Shown here: in pieces, positions 1-10,700 of the stretch
How the letters are laid out: each line of letters begins with the position of its first letter
How positions within the stretch are numbered: the first letter of the stretch is position 1
Assembly: GCF_035582795.1 (NCBI RefSeq)
Contig: NC_134367.1
Location: 52,669,562 to 52,733,561, forward strand
DNA from: Mycteria americana
Taxonomy: Eukaryota; Chordata; Aves; Ciconiiformes; Ciconiidae
Direction: 5' to 3'
DNA length: 64,000 bases
Notes under the pieces: generated by a model
What the model saw: the letters and a program-made list of their open reading frames with translations, nothing else
Told to the model about the DNA's origin: nothing
Databases searched by the model: none
Program-made: the position numbers and the translations under genes

Positions 1-1461
1 AAGGGACCCAATGGATGGTGCTTCTAGATTCCTCAAACCACATTTTCATTGCGTGTGATTTTCAGAGAACATCTGCTCTGAGTGAGGTGAGCATTACAGT
101 TTGGCTGTCAATGTATGATATTAAGGTATACATTAGCTCTCTAGGTAATTTCAGTATTTTTCAACGACAGCTGAGATTTCTCTCCAGGTATATGGACCAT
201 CTTACAGATCAACCATCACTATTAGTACTTGCAGATCTCTGTCTTGTACTGTTTGTCATCACACTTTTTCCAGTCTCGGCCTTGCAACCGAGACATAGCT
301 ACCTCAGTTGGTATTTTCTCTGTCTTGCTATTTTTTCCATATTTCTGAGAAGCTGAGAATCTCATGGTCTTGCTCAGCTGCTATAGCTTCATGCCTCAAG
401 CTACCTTAAAGAAAATGTCAGCTGTGTACGTATCTCAGTTCCATTCTTGTTGTGTATAGCAAAATGGTAGCACAGAAATTTCCACAGGGCCTTAGAAAAA
501 TTCTCTAAATTTAACGTTGTTTTCTACTTGGATCATTTCACCTCCTGCAATAAACTGGTCAAACTTTCCAAAGTAAGTCCTTTTATAAAACATTTCCTTC
601 CAACTCTGAGGTATCTTAGTACTGCTGAAAATCATGACTATTATGACAAAATTATTGACAGAGCTTTAATGGGAGTGATATCCCAGTCCCAGGCATTGTA
701 TTACAGGGAGCACACTGTGCAGTACCTTATATATTTCATTTTCATTCATACCATAATATTTCGGGAAGAAACAGCTGATCATCAGCTCCTTGATGTGTGT
801 GATAATTGCCTCATGCTGCCATAACTACGTCCATGCCACGACTTTGTCTAGAAGCCACCCTGGGGGGTTGCTAACATTTCAGAGGTGCAGTCTGAATCTC
901 AGCAGCTGGTTTACAAATCGTAACTGATTTACTAGCTTTAAGTTTGAGTGTTGCTTGTATTGCAGGTTTTATCCTTAGAGAAGTAACAGATAGTACAAGT
1001 GCAATTTCATCCTGCTTTTATTTAGTTATTTTTCTATTATTGTAATCTACTTTTTAATCTGCTTCTATTATTATAATCCACTTTTTCAATCCAGAAACAG
1101 GCAGGGTGAGGTTCCCAGCACATTCTGATGCAGTACACTTTTGTCTATGCAGATCCTGCGCTAGACTGCCTCTGATATGGCCTGGATCCTAGCAAATACT
1201 GTTAGTACCTCTTGCAGACCACACTGCTAGTGTGTTGTCCCCATTATCCAGGAGCACTTGCCAGTATCCAACTTTGGTTCTGAGTCTTGAGAGTATTTCT
1301 ACTTTTGCCTAGTCAGGCATAGATAATAAGATCTTTGTCTAAGCTGCTAGAGTCTGTTCTGTGAAACTACATGGCTCGTCTTGCTTCTCCAAGGCTATTA
1401 TGATGCCATTCACCCAACAGGATCAAGTACTCTTTGCAAAATATCCAGGCACATCATCCCA

Positions 1462-1481
1462 CCCCCCCCCCAAAAAAAAAA
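1462..1481. repeat. C10-A10 homopolymer run
   Basis: Ten C followed directly by ten A. It is a simple low-complexity run inside the presumed SLC22A16 intron. Its length is likely to be polymorphic. Confidence 0.85.
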
Positions 1482-4161
1482 CGGGAAAAAAGTGAAATGC
1501 AGCCAAGTCCACTCATTTTATCCTATGAACATCTGAGATGAGCACAGGCCGATTCAGATGTTATAGCATAGCATAGTTATAAAGCTGAAGAACATTTATC
1601 AAGCATTTCTGTCAAACACCATCCCTGACTAGGAGCCAAAGGAGGACTTAGATTTGAGATTCTTCTGTCTGGCACATTCCAGTAAACACAAACAGCTGTC
1701 CACTGATACATTTTGAAAACTGAATGACAGATATGTTGCGATAGACTTTTCCACTGTATAAAGTAGCCAGTATATGGGGGAAAAAAAGGTTTTTTGAAAA
1801 CAATCTCTAGACCACAGTATTTTGTTCATCTTCAGGAAACTACTCAAAGCTTAAACAGAAATTCACATTATATTGTTTAAAAATATTAATTTTGTGTAGG
1901 ATGTACTAAACACTAAATATATTAGTATTTCAGAAAAAGCTTGTAATGTTTCCATTTTCTAAGTTAAAGCTAATCATCTGTTCAAATGCTGAATACAATT
2001 GCCTGTTTCTCCATGCTAACTTGGAAAAGGAAAACCTATTTCTTTGCATGTCCAGCAAGTACACTTCTGACTTGAAAAATGTATTTTTGTTGGGGAAGAA
2101 CCTTTCAAGACATCCATAAAATATTTGAGTTTGAAAAATCATTGCTTGAAAGTATTCTTATTTTCTTTTTGTGAAAAGAAGTGGCGAGCATGATCTTTGA
2201 GATACGAAGGACTCTCTGTTATTTGATACAAACCCAAGAATTCCTGGAAGTAACATGTACACACCACAATTTGCAGAAGACGTAATCTGATCACAAGAGC
2301 TGTGAGCTATGAAACAAGAGAGTGGATAAGGGCATCAGCATGAAAATAGGAGCCTCGAAAAGTTCTGAGATGTGAAAAGAAGACAGACCGTTTGGTGTGG
2401 GACTTTAGAAGTGAACCAAGAGCGCTACAAAGCAGGCAGAAGAGAAATGGCGTTAGCACTGAGTGTTCAAATATTGCTACTATGGCACTGACCAGCAGGA
2501 TCTGTGTTGTAGAAGTCCATTGAAAGAATCTCTACAAAAGTCAAGCCAGTTTTTTTACGAGCTAAGCATAGTCTCTGGCCTATTTATGAACACTAGAAAA
2601 GTTCCAGGGAAATTAACAGAAAATGTTGAAACTGTTGGTAAGTGTATTAATCTCTACTGAACTCCATGTTTGGCTGCAACAGGTGAGCATCCTATCCAAA
2701 CACGCAGCCTGTCCTGCTGCTCTCCTCGCAGCAGCCATTGCTAATCCTTGTACTTCTGGTTAATTGTTGCTGTTAATGGGTGCTTCTAAAATCCAAATTG
2801 TAGCAACTCCACTGACCAGGCAACAAGTTCATATAAGACAACAATGTAAAGATCTTAAAAACTGAATAAATACACAAACATTTCAGTAAAGATAAAGAAC
2901 AGTCATTGTTAATTTATTAGATAGTCTAACTGCTAGTAAAATGCATTATTTATAAAACCAGCACTTGAAGATCTGGATAACTTAACTTTGTAAAAGACAG
3001 AATATTTTAAAAGAAAATGCAATCTTTCAAAAAAGATTCTGGAAATACTTCCATTACAAAACCTACAAATAGTGTCAGTGACACCCAGTCTTCCCCTCTC
3101 TCCCTGACAATTTTCACCACCTGCTTTTAGCTAAAGTATAAGCCAAGATTTGAAAACTGTAAATCACAGGGAAAACTCTGCATACCATGTAAACTGCATC
3201 TCATAGCTACCAGACGTTCCAGCTGGGAAATCAAATCCTTACTCTCATCCACACTTACGATAAGAGGTACCTTACCAGATTTCTCTCTAGACAGCTATTC
3301 CCGATTAGATCATGTCTCTGTTCAGCACTCTGTCATGGTGTAGATCAGAGCTGCAAAATACATAGCCTGTTTCTCACCAGCAACCTGATAAGTAAGTTCC
3401 GTGTCCTGCTGGTAGATTAAAGTCACTAAAGTTATTAAAAGTCCTTTAGGTTACCTGGGAACTAGATGTGCGGGCAGTGTGAGCCAGCCAGCCAGGTCCT
3501 AAGGCACACCTTCCCGCCGTGCACATGTTGTGCTACCCACCTTACGCCCGTTAGTCATGTCGTCCCTTTCCCAGTATGGGGGCCTGCCAACGACGGCAAG
3601 TGGCTGACTATATCCTCTTTACCTGATGGGCCCCTGAGTGGGTTATTGCCGTTGGAGTGGGCGGGAAGAAAGGGGCTGGGGAAGGGGCAGGGGGCAGAGA
3701 GGGAGAGCCCATAGGCACAGTCTGGCAGGAACTGCTGCATGGGAGAAGGGTGCAGTTCAGTGCAGGTAAATTGGGAGCTTTAAGGCCTGGCAGGTCATTA
3801 GAGATGAGACCATTTGAGCCAGACAGGACTATTCTTTCCCATTCATCTCTGCAATAGCGAGCAGTGATCTCATGCACCAGAGACAGACTCAAGAACAATG
3901 TTTGAAACAACCTTCTTGAATTTATAGGCCACAGATGCTACCCATGCCCAAATTCAAAGACAGGCATAAAGTCTTCCTTTAATGGCAAAAGATACAGAAG
4001 CTGTTACATTTTTATGGTTGTTCATGCATGTCTCAAAACCCCAGTAAGAACTAGGGCATCACTGAGACTTCTGAAAGAGAGTCTGAATGGAAAGCAAAAT
4101 ATTGTCAGCATCCATGTGAATGTCAACTCCACAAAATTCACAATCTTAATGAAAGTGAAAC

Positions 4162-4268
4162 ATTTATATATTATCTGTATACGAATAATTTTTATATAGC
4201 TGTATATATATTACGTATATATATAATGCATACATAATCCCTCCATGTATATATTTATATACACATAA
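4162..4268. repeat. AT-rich degenerate TA microsatellite
   Basis: Repeated TATA/TATATA blocks broken by single C or G bases, for example around 4198-4225 and 4248-4262. It is AT-rich low-complexity DNA with no coding potential. Confidence 0.75.
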
Positions 4269-5631
4269 ACAGCTGGCCATTCTTTACCGCATCTGTCAGA
4301 TTTTAAGAAAATCAAAACAGTCTCAAAATACTAAAAGTCGTGCTTGGATTGCTCAGAATCTGACTGTGGCAAATCAACAGAATCTATACATAGTGCCTAG
4401 GTTATATGGGCCTTATAAGAATTGCTTGAACTGAAGAAATTATTGATTATCTGTCAGTGTCATGATGATGCATAAATGCAAACTAATCAGAACTAACTTC
4501 ATAGTTACAGTTAAGAACAACTTTTTTATATGAAGTGTGATCATTTATCTAGCAGTATCAAGGGATTAAAAAGAGGTTTTTACAGCATTTTTTAAATAGG
4601 TGCATCCACCATAAGCTACTATTATCCTTACTTTTAGCATGTGGTCTTTGAAATCTCAAACAGCCATGTGTCTAACATAACTATTCAAATTTTGGTAGTC
4701 TGCAGTTCATCTCAAAGGTCCTAAACGTAATGCAACCCCTATTGAACTGCATCTCAAATAATCTGGCCCCTAGATGTGAGGTTATCACTGTAGAATTGTT
4801 CTCCCTTTAATTGCAAGAAGTACTTGTGAAAACTTTATCTAAAGTATTAATAAATGTTCTCAAGTAGGAAAACTACTTCGGTAGTTAGGAATAACTACTT
4901 CCATGTTATTTCAGTGTTCACTGTGAAGTGCCTGCTTTCCACAAAGAGCACGCAAGACAGAAGAGCAACAGCAACAGCAAAATAAACCGATTGCTAGCAT
5001 TTCTCTCCTAGTTCACACAGAACAAGGTATTTTTGTTGCTGACCCAGAACTGATAACAAATGGGATATTGTTCAGATAGATATGCATGTAAGTCATAACT
5101 TAGCCAAACATGTAATTTAAGCGTAGGTCCCAGCTAAGCAAAGAAAAAGTCTTTCCATCCTAACCTTCTGCAGAGGCTATTGATACCCACCACTACTGCT
5201 TGCACATGATATTAAGAGCCTAGTCTGCTGTAGAGTTCAGATATGCACTTCTACCATTAAAAGGAGCTCCCAGGCTTTGTTCAAAATGCCGCTCCTGCCT
5301 GCCCCCAATAGAGAGGAGAACATTGTGGGTTAGGCTAGCCCACTGGTGACTGAGCTAGAAAGCTCAACGCTGCAATTCAACAGCCTGAACTTGTAGCCAA
5401 ATTGTGACACGGGTCTATTCCAGACACCTGCTCTGAGGAGTATGCGCCTGCAAAATCCACGCTGGTCAGTGCATCGTGAAAGTACAGGACAGAACCCACT
5501 GTGAGAATGTGCGCCTCTTAGTCTTATAATTCATATCCTCTCAAATTTCACTTCCTTGCCAAATGTTTCTTCTCCATTACCTTCTATAAGCAGAGACTCA
5601 TATACCAGCCCTGCATCCACAGCTACAGAAG

Positions 5632-6560
5632 CATACACACACACATACCACATCTGTGTATCCCATCTAGCAAACCCAGGCCTGTATACACACACACATC
5701 ATAGCCACAAACCACATCGAAGAAAACTCACCACAACGCATCACACCATCTACCATACAAATAATCCCTTGCCGATAAATAGATATACATATACTCCATA
5801 TCCACGTATCACATGCAACAAGCCCAACCTCAATAAAAGCACGCCATCTATCGCACACAAGCCCGTGCCCCTGTGGCAGAAACGGCCCATCTGTGTGTCA
5901 CGCAATACCCCTGTGTGTACTCCTCGTACCCTCCTATCACCCCTGAAGTGCCCAGGCTGTTCCAGGGCCTGGGGCTCTGTGTGTGGGCGGGTGCGTGTGT
6001 GTGTCTGCGCACACTCACATGTGCAAGAAATGTGTGAACGTTAAGTGTCTAAGAGTGCACGTACATGAATGCGCCCAACTGCATGCATAGTGTACACGAA
6101 TGCACGCGGTGCCTACAGGTGTGTGAGCCTACGTGTGAATGGGTAGTGTGTGGGTGCATATGTGAACGTGGCATATATACAGATGTGCGTGAGTAGTGTG
6201 TGTGAGCATATGCATGGGTCACAGCATGTGTATGGAAGACTATATATGGGGGTGCATAGAGCGCTGTGAGTACACGCGCCAGCGCCTGTCTGTATAGCGT
6301 GAGTTCATACACCAGGGTGCAGCCTGCGTGAGCGCACGCGTGCAGTGCGTGTGCCAGCTCCCCTGTGTGTGTGTCAGTGTGTCAGCCTGGGCGTGTGCGT
6401 GTGAATCCCCCCGCAGCCTCTGCAATGCTGTGAGCACACGCGAGGTACAGCGCTGTCTCCCTCTGCCAGCCCCCGTGTGCGTGGGAGTCCCTGTGGGGGT
6501 AGCTATGATACCCTGCCTGTGTGGGTGTCCGTCAGTCCCTGCGTGCGCGCCCCTGCATGG
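5632..6560. repeat. Long degenerate CA/TG-rich tract
   Basis: The first part (about 5632-5720) is CA-rich on the plus strand. From about 5960 to 6560 the plus strand becomes TG-rich, with many short (TG)n and (GC/GT) alternating runs split by other bases. It is a degenerate alternating purine-pyrimidine tract ending at the edge of the CpG island. Open frames of 80-184 codons on both strands here (rich in His/Thr or Cys/Val) come from the repeat and are not genes. Confidence 0.75.
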
Positions 6561-7110
6561 GGATGCGTGAGTGCGTGTGTGACAGTCCCTCTGTCCGTCC
6601 GCGTGTGCGAGTGCGCGGGGCAGCGGGCCGCAGCCCACCGGCGCGGTCCCCGCTCGGGACGGGGCTGCCCCGGTACCTGCCGAAGTGTCCCAGGGAGTCG
6701 AAGAGCCGCTCGGAGCTGGGAGCCATGGCGGGGCTGCAGCAAGCCGGGAGCCTCTGCGTCGCTGTCCCGGCGGCGCGGAGAAGAGGCACGGCACCCTCCG
6801 GTCCCGCCCGCCCGCCCCCCGGCGGGGTAAGCCTCCCCGCCCCGCCCCCGCCCGCCGGCCCCTCAGCGGGAAGGGCGCGCGCGGCCTCTCGGCGCGCGGG
6901 CAGGGGCGCTGCCTAACGGCCGCCGCCCCGCCGCCAACCGCCCCCCGCGCCCAGCCGGCCCCGGTGGGGCGGGCGGGACCGCCAGCCCCGGCGGCCCTGT
7001 TTGCCCTGGCGCAGCGGGAACGCCGCCGGCCGAGGAGGGGGAGCTGGGCGGGCTTACCTCAGCGGCACCGGGCAGGCGGTGTGCGGGGGAGAGGGGGCTC
7101 AATTCCTGTG
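6550..7110. promoter_or_regulatory. SLC22A16: CpG island, probable SLC22A16 promoter and 5' UTR
   Basis: The interval is strongly GC-rich with very dense CpG and many GC-box-like CCCCGCCC motifs. The flanking DNA is AT-rich to average. It surrounds the minus-strand ATG at 6726-6724, so the transcription start should lie between about 6750 and 7110, with the 5' UTR reading toward lower coordinates. I see no clear TATA box, as is usual for CpG-island promoters. It is bounded on the gene's upstream side by a solo LTR starting at 7146 and on the intron side by the TG/CA tract. The exact start site cannot be read from sequence. Confidence 0.65.
6677..6726 (-). CDS. SLC22A16: First coding exon of a SLC22-family transporter, probably SLC22A16
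   Basis: On the minus strand an ATG at 6726-6724 sits in a near-ideal Kozak context (CCCGCCATGG). It opens 16 codons plus two bases, encoding MAPSSERLFDSLGHFG and the start of an Arg codon. The exon then ends at a consensus donor, CAG|GTACC. No in-frame ATG occurs upstream in the GC-rich leader. Members of the SLC22 family (organic cation/carnitine transporters of the plasma membrane, 12 membrane spans) begin with a short cytosolic segment of this type before the first span. The GHFGR motif matches what I recall of the human SLC22A16 N-terminus, where Phe-Gln follows. CDK19 lies upstream in the same orientation, as in human 6q21. The reading frame, donor and CpG island are seen directly. The gene name rests on a short motif plus synteny. 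The remaining exons are outside the window. Another SLC22 member is the main alternative. Confidence 0.6.
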
Positions 7111-7140
7111 CGACTGCTGTAGGGCTTTCGTTCCTGGTGA

Positions 7141-7711
7141 GTGGTTGTCCTGGTTTCCGCTGGGACAGAGTTAATTTTCTTCCTAGTAGCTGGTCGAGTG
7201 CTGTGTTTTGGATTTAGGATGAGAATAATGTCGATAGCACACTGATGGTTTAGGTGTTGCTGAGCAGTGCTTACACTGGTCAAGGACTTTTCGGCTTCCC
7301 ACGCTCTGCCAGGTGCACAAGAAGCTGGGAGGGGGCACAGCCAGGACAGCTGACCCCAACTGCCCAAAGGGCTATTCCATACCATATGGCGTCATGCTCA
7401 GTATAGAAACTGGGGGAGTTGGCCAGGGGGCAGCGATCGCTGCTCGAGGACGGGCTGGGCATCGGTCGGCGGGTGGTGAGTGGTTGCATCACTGTTTTTT
7501 TTTCCCTTGGGTTTTGTTCCTCTCTCTCTCTCTCTCGTTGTTTTCATTACCTTTTTTTCCCCCCCCAATTATTAAACTGTTCTTATCTCAACCCATGAGT
7601 TTTCTTACTTTTGCTCTTCCGATTCTCTCTCCCATCCCACCAGGGGGGAGTGAGCGAGCGAGCGGCTGTGTGGGGCTCGGCTGCCGGCTGGAGCTAAACC
7701 ACGACAGTGGT
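7141..7711. repeat. Target-site duplication GTGGT flanking the solo LTR
   Basis: GTGGT at 7141-7145 directly precedes the LTR start, and GTGGT at 7707-7711 directly follows its end. A perfect 5-bp duplication shows that this is a real integration with intact ends. It also suggests that the internal proviral part was lost by recombination between two LTRs after integration. Confidence 0.85.
7146..7706 (+). mobile_element. Solo endogenous retrovirus LTR (avian)
   Basis: This 561-bp element begins TGTCCTGGTTT and ends AAACCACGACA, imperfect inverted ends with the TG...CA signature of retroviral LTRs. It is flanked by a perfect 5-bp target duplication. A degenerate TATA-like motif lies near 7400, after a CRE-like GCGTCATG. 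An ATTAAA polyadenylation-like signal lies near 7570, after a TC-rich stretch (7519-7535). This order gives a plus-strand orientation, opposite to the neighbouring SLC22A16. I recognise the sequence as a common LTR type of neoavian genomes but cannot name the subfamily. No gag, pol or env sequence flanks it. Confidence 0.88.
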
Positions 7712-10700
7712 TTAATCTCTCTCACAGGCTGAGTGCCTCGGACACTTCCCTCTGAAAGATGGATCTCTGCCTATCCCGTCAGGCAGCATCTGCAGCACAC
7801 TCTTTTTTTCCCCATTAAAATTAAATTAAAGGAGGCAATTATGTGCTTAAATCCTCCTGTGACAATCATTAATAATCTAATATTTCAGGCTCTAGTGTAT
7901 TTCATATGGACGTTTTCAATTAAAGGAGGGTATAAACAATTTTTTCCCAGGACATTATCTGAATGTTAATAATTATTGAGTCATTTTTAGTAGCCTTATA
8001 ATCTGCTCTGTTATTTGGATATATTACTTTGCAATTTTATGGGGTTTTTTCAAAGTTTTAGCACACAATGTAAAATAGTATTATCATTTAATAAAGGTAA
8101 AATATGTAATGTGTCCCATGTCTGCATGACTGTCATTAGTACTCCAATTTGTAATGAAGCCTCAATTATATTTGGACCTGATTTTCTGTCTTACCCAGAG
8201 TAGGCCTAGATAATCAATTTGAAATTGTTTGAGGATCAGCAAAGCGAGTTACAACAGGAGGCCTTTGTAATTAACTTACCAGTGGGTTTTGTTGGAACAG
8301 ATATGCCCAGTCGCTCTGAGCTCTGAGAATTAGGCAAGATACAGAAAAAACTGTTGCAGGTGCAGCTCTCATATTTAAGTTTTTTCCTCCCCGGAACACT
8401 TGATTTCCCTTCTTGGGTAGATCCAAGTTCAGAGTTGTCCTTGCTCTGAGTGAGGAGATGGACCAGATGCCCTCCTTCCAACCTAAATCATTTTATGATT
8501 CTGTGATGAAAGACACATTTCCAGCAGATTGCATGAGCTCTTTCTGGGCTGCTCTATTGAAAAACACAAGGGGAAAAAAAAACCCCAAGCAAAAAAGCCA
8601 AGTCAATTCAATCTTACTATATGCATACTTCATTTTTTAGGAAGCACAGAAAAAGCTGAGAAGTAAACCCCTATTAAATCACTGGAAGTCAACCTTCCCT
8701 TTCCAAAACCTGATGCAAATACTTCTACTACCACACGGGCTGTCAGGCTCCACCGTTTCGCGGGGAAATGTGCCTTTAAGAGGCTCTGGCACCAAGCAAG
8801 CGCCACAACTGTTCCTCTGCACAGAACAGCTGTTGGGACTTCGGGGTGGCAATCTGTTCCAGGCAGATGTTTGCCAGGCTCCGTGGCTCCGAGTGACTCC
8901 TGACCCGACGAGCAAAATGAGCAAATAGCACATTACACAACTAGGAACCTGAATAGTAAAAGTTCCGTAGAGGATTGCTCCTCCCAGCTAACGTGTTGTT
9001 AGGCCCCTCACCTCACCCAACAGTTTTGAATGCATTGCTACGTTTGACAAAGCTCCCCATATGTCTCTCTGCATCTGCAAAGGACTTTTTAAATACCGAG
9101 TCTAGAGTTTGTTGCTGTTACTTTCTTAGGATATGTAAACTAGTAAGTCTAAGGACAGATTTGTTTGCTTTCGGTAAGAATTTTTGAATTGCATGGTTTT
9201 TACCTTATAAATATCGGCATTAAATTTAATCGTCCTTGGTCTTTTTCTGGAGAATGTTTTTCAGGTTTGAAATGGTATGTGCTTGAATGCAGCACTGGTA
9301 CTTTAACAAAGCATTTCTTTCTCCAGAGAGCCACACTAGTTAAATAGTTATTTGCAAAAACAAACACCAATGAATAGTAAACATTCTGGCTAAATATTGC
9401 GTTGCTGCTCATGTGGCTGTTTTTAGTGTCTTGCCTCCTACAACAAGTAAATTCATTCATTTTCAACAGCATTATGGTATAGGGAAGATCTATTTTTGGT
9501 GTAAAAGTCAAGCAGGAAATAAATAGATAAATCCCTTTCAGCACCATTTTTTAAACCTAAAAAGATCCATAAATAATTTTCCCTTTGTAGAATCTCTCAC
9601 AGGCATCCTCGCCCACTTTTCTCTCTATGCTTGCCTCTTAGATAATATCATGACTTTACTGCCCGTATCAGAGTAAAGATAGGAAATTTGCATTCTCTCC
9701 TATTAAAGTTAATAGGAAGCTCCCACATGCTGCACTTCCAGAAGTTATTAATGTAATGCTTGCAATGTCCGCTCTCTTAAACATGTGGTGGTCACAGATT
9801 TGCCTTGTTTCTTTCAAGCCTCAGAAGATGCACAACATGCTTTAAGCCTGCCTTCCTCCTATCCTGTTACACCAATGCTACATGAAGTAATAACTGTGCT
9901 TTTAGTCACCGTTATTCCTCACGGAGTTGTTTTTCACCAGCGTCGCCTAGAAATAGTCATAGTACTGTTCACAAAGAGTGCACGGCTCTCTTTCCAAAGG
10001 ATTGTGCTGGGTGCTAAATGCTTGTGCTACAGAAAATACAGGGAACATCTAAAGAAGAAATGAAAGGTACCTGTAATTAAAAAGTGTCAAGATGAGGCTA
10101 TCCACATCCAAGCTCTACTTACTTCAGAATTTTAGGGATTTTGTTAGCAGAAGGAACTGAAAGGAGGTTGCGATCCCTTTCCTGTAATGTTTTTGGAAAC
10201 AACTGGGATGGGAAGATTGAGGGTGTTCACAACAGACAACACTCCAGGGTATTCCAGGGGTTTAAAGTGTTGGTCTTTTAGTCCCACAAGGGGAATATTC
10301 AACGGCTCATCACAAAAAACTTCAGTTGCAGGTTTAACCTCATTTCTGGCACTCACAAGCAAGTTGTTGTTCAACAGAGACACTCAATATTGCACAATCC
10401 TTGAGGAAGAAGCGATCTTAACAACTTGTAAGTGGAGAAGAGATGGCTTACAAAATAATCTCCTTCAGTTTGTCATTCCCACTAGGAAAAATCTGGCTTC
10501 TACTGGCAAGGGCTGTTCCTGGCCCTCTCTTTTGTAACTCAAATGACAGTGTCACCAAAATATGAGAGGTATATGAGGAACATGCCTGTGATGTGAGTTT
10601 CTGTATGTGTTCTCGGACATTCATATGTGTGTGCTGAGCTTCAGATTACAGCTGAACCCTAAATACCAAAGCGGTGAGGACAGCAGATAACTGGTAGTGT

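Larger units (their letters stand above)
1..6676 (-). other. SLC22A16: Probable intron 1 of SLC22A16 (5' part only)
   Basis: This stretch lies downstream, on the minus strand, of the splice donor that ends the putative first exon at 6677. I looked for minus-strand exons encoding an organic-cation-transporter-like protein and saw none, so the second exon should lie left of the window. The left 5.5 kb is AT-rich, non-coding and without a recognisable complete repeat. It contains a C10-A10 homopolymer at 1462-1481 and an AT-rich microsatellite near 4.2 kb. A more GC-rich patch at 3480-3870 has overlapping open frames on both strands that resemble no protein I know. The intron assignment is inferred from the exon call. 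Confidence 0.5.

Noticed and set aside
3466..3910. Open frames of 61-100 codons on both strands in a GC-rich patch
   Set aside because: They overlap in opposite directions, resemble no known protein and lack convincing splice context. None matches the next SLC22A16 exon.
5556..6044. 162-codon open frame rich in His, Thr, Pro
   Set aside because: It follows the CA-rich repeat, which encodes His/Thr repeatedly. It is a composition artefact.
6532..6789. N-terminal extension of the SLC22A16 exon by 21 codons
   Set aside because: The upstream start is GTG, with no in-frame ATG. The ATG at 6726 has an excellent Kozak context, and the reading past 6677 is intron.
6240..6794. 184-codon minus-strand frame through the CpG island
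   Set aside because: It begins at a non-ATG codon, reads in a different frame from the exon with the good Kozak start, and runs on through the TG/CA repeat.
7313..7732. 139-codon plus-strand open frame
   Set aside because: It lies almost wholly inside the solo LTR, whose sequence explains it.
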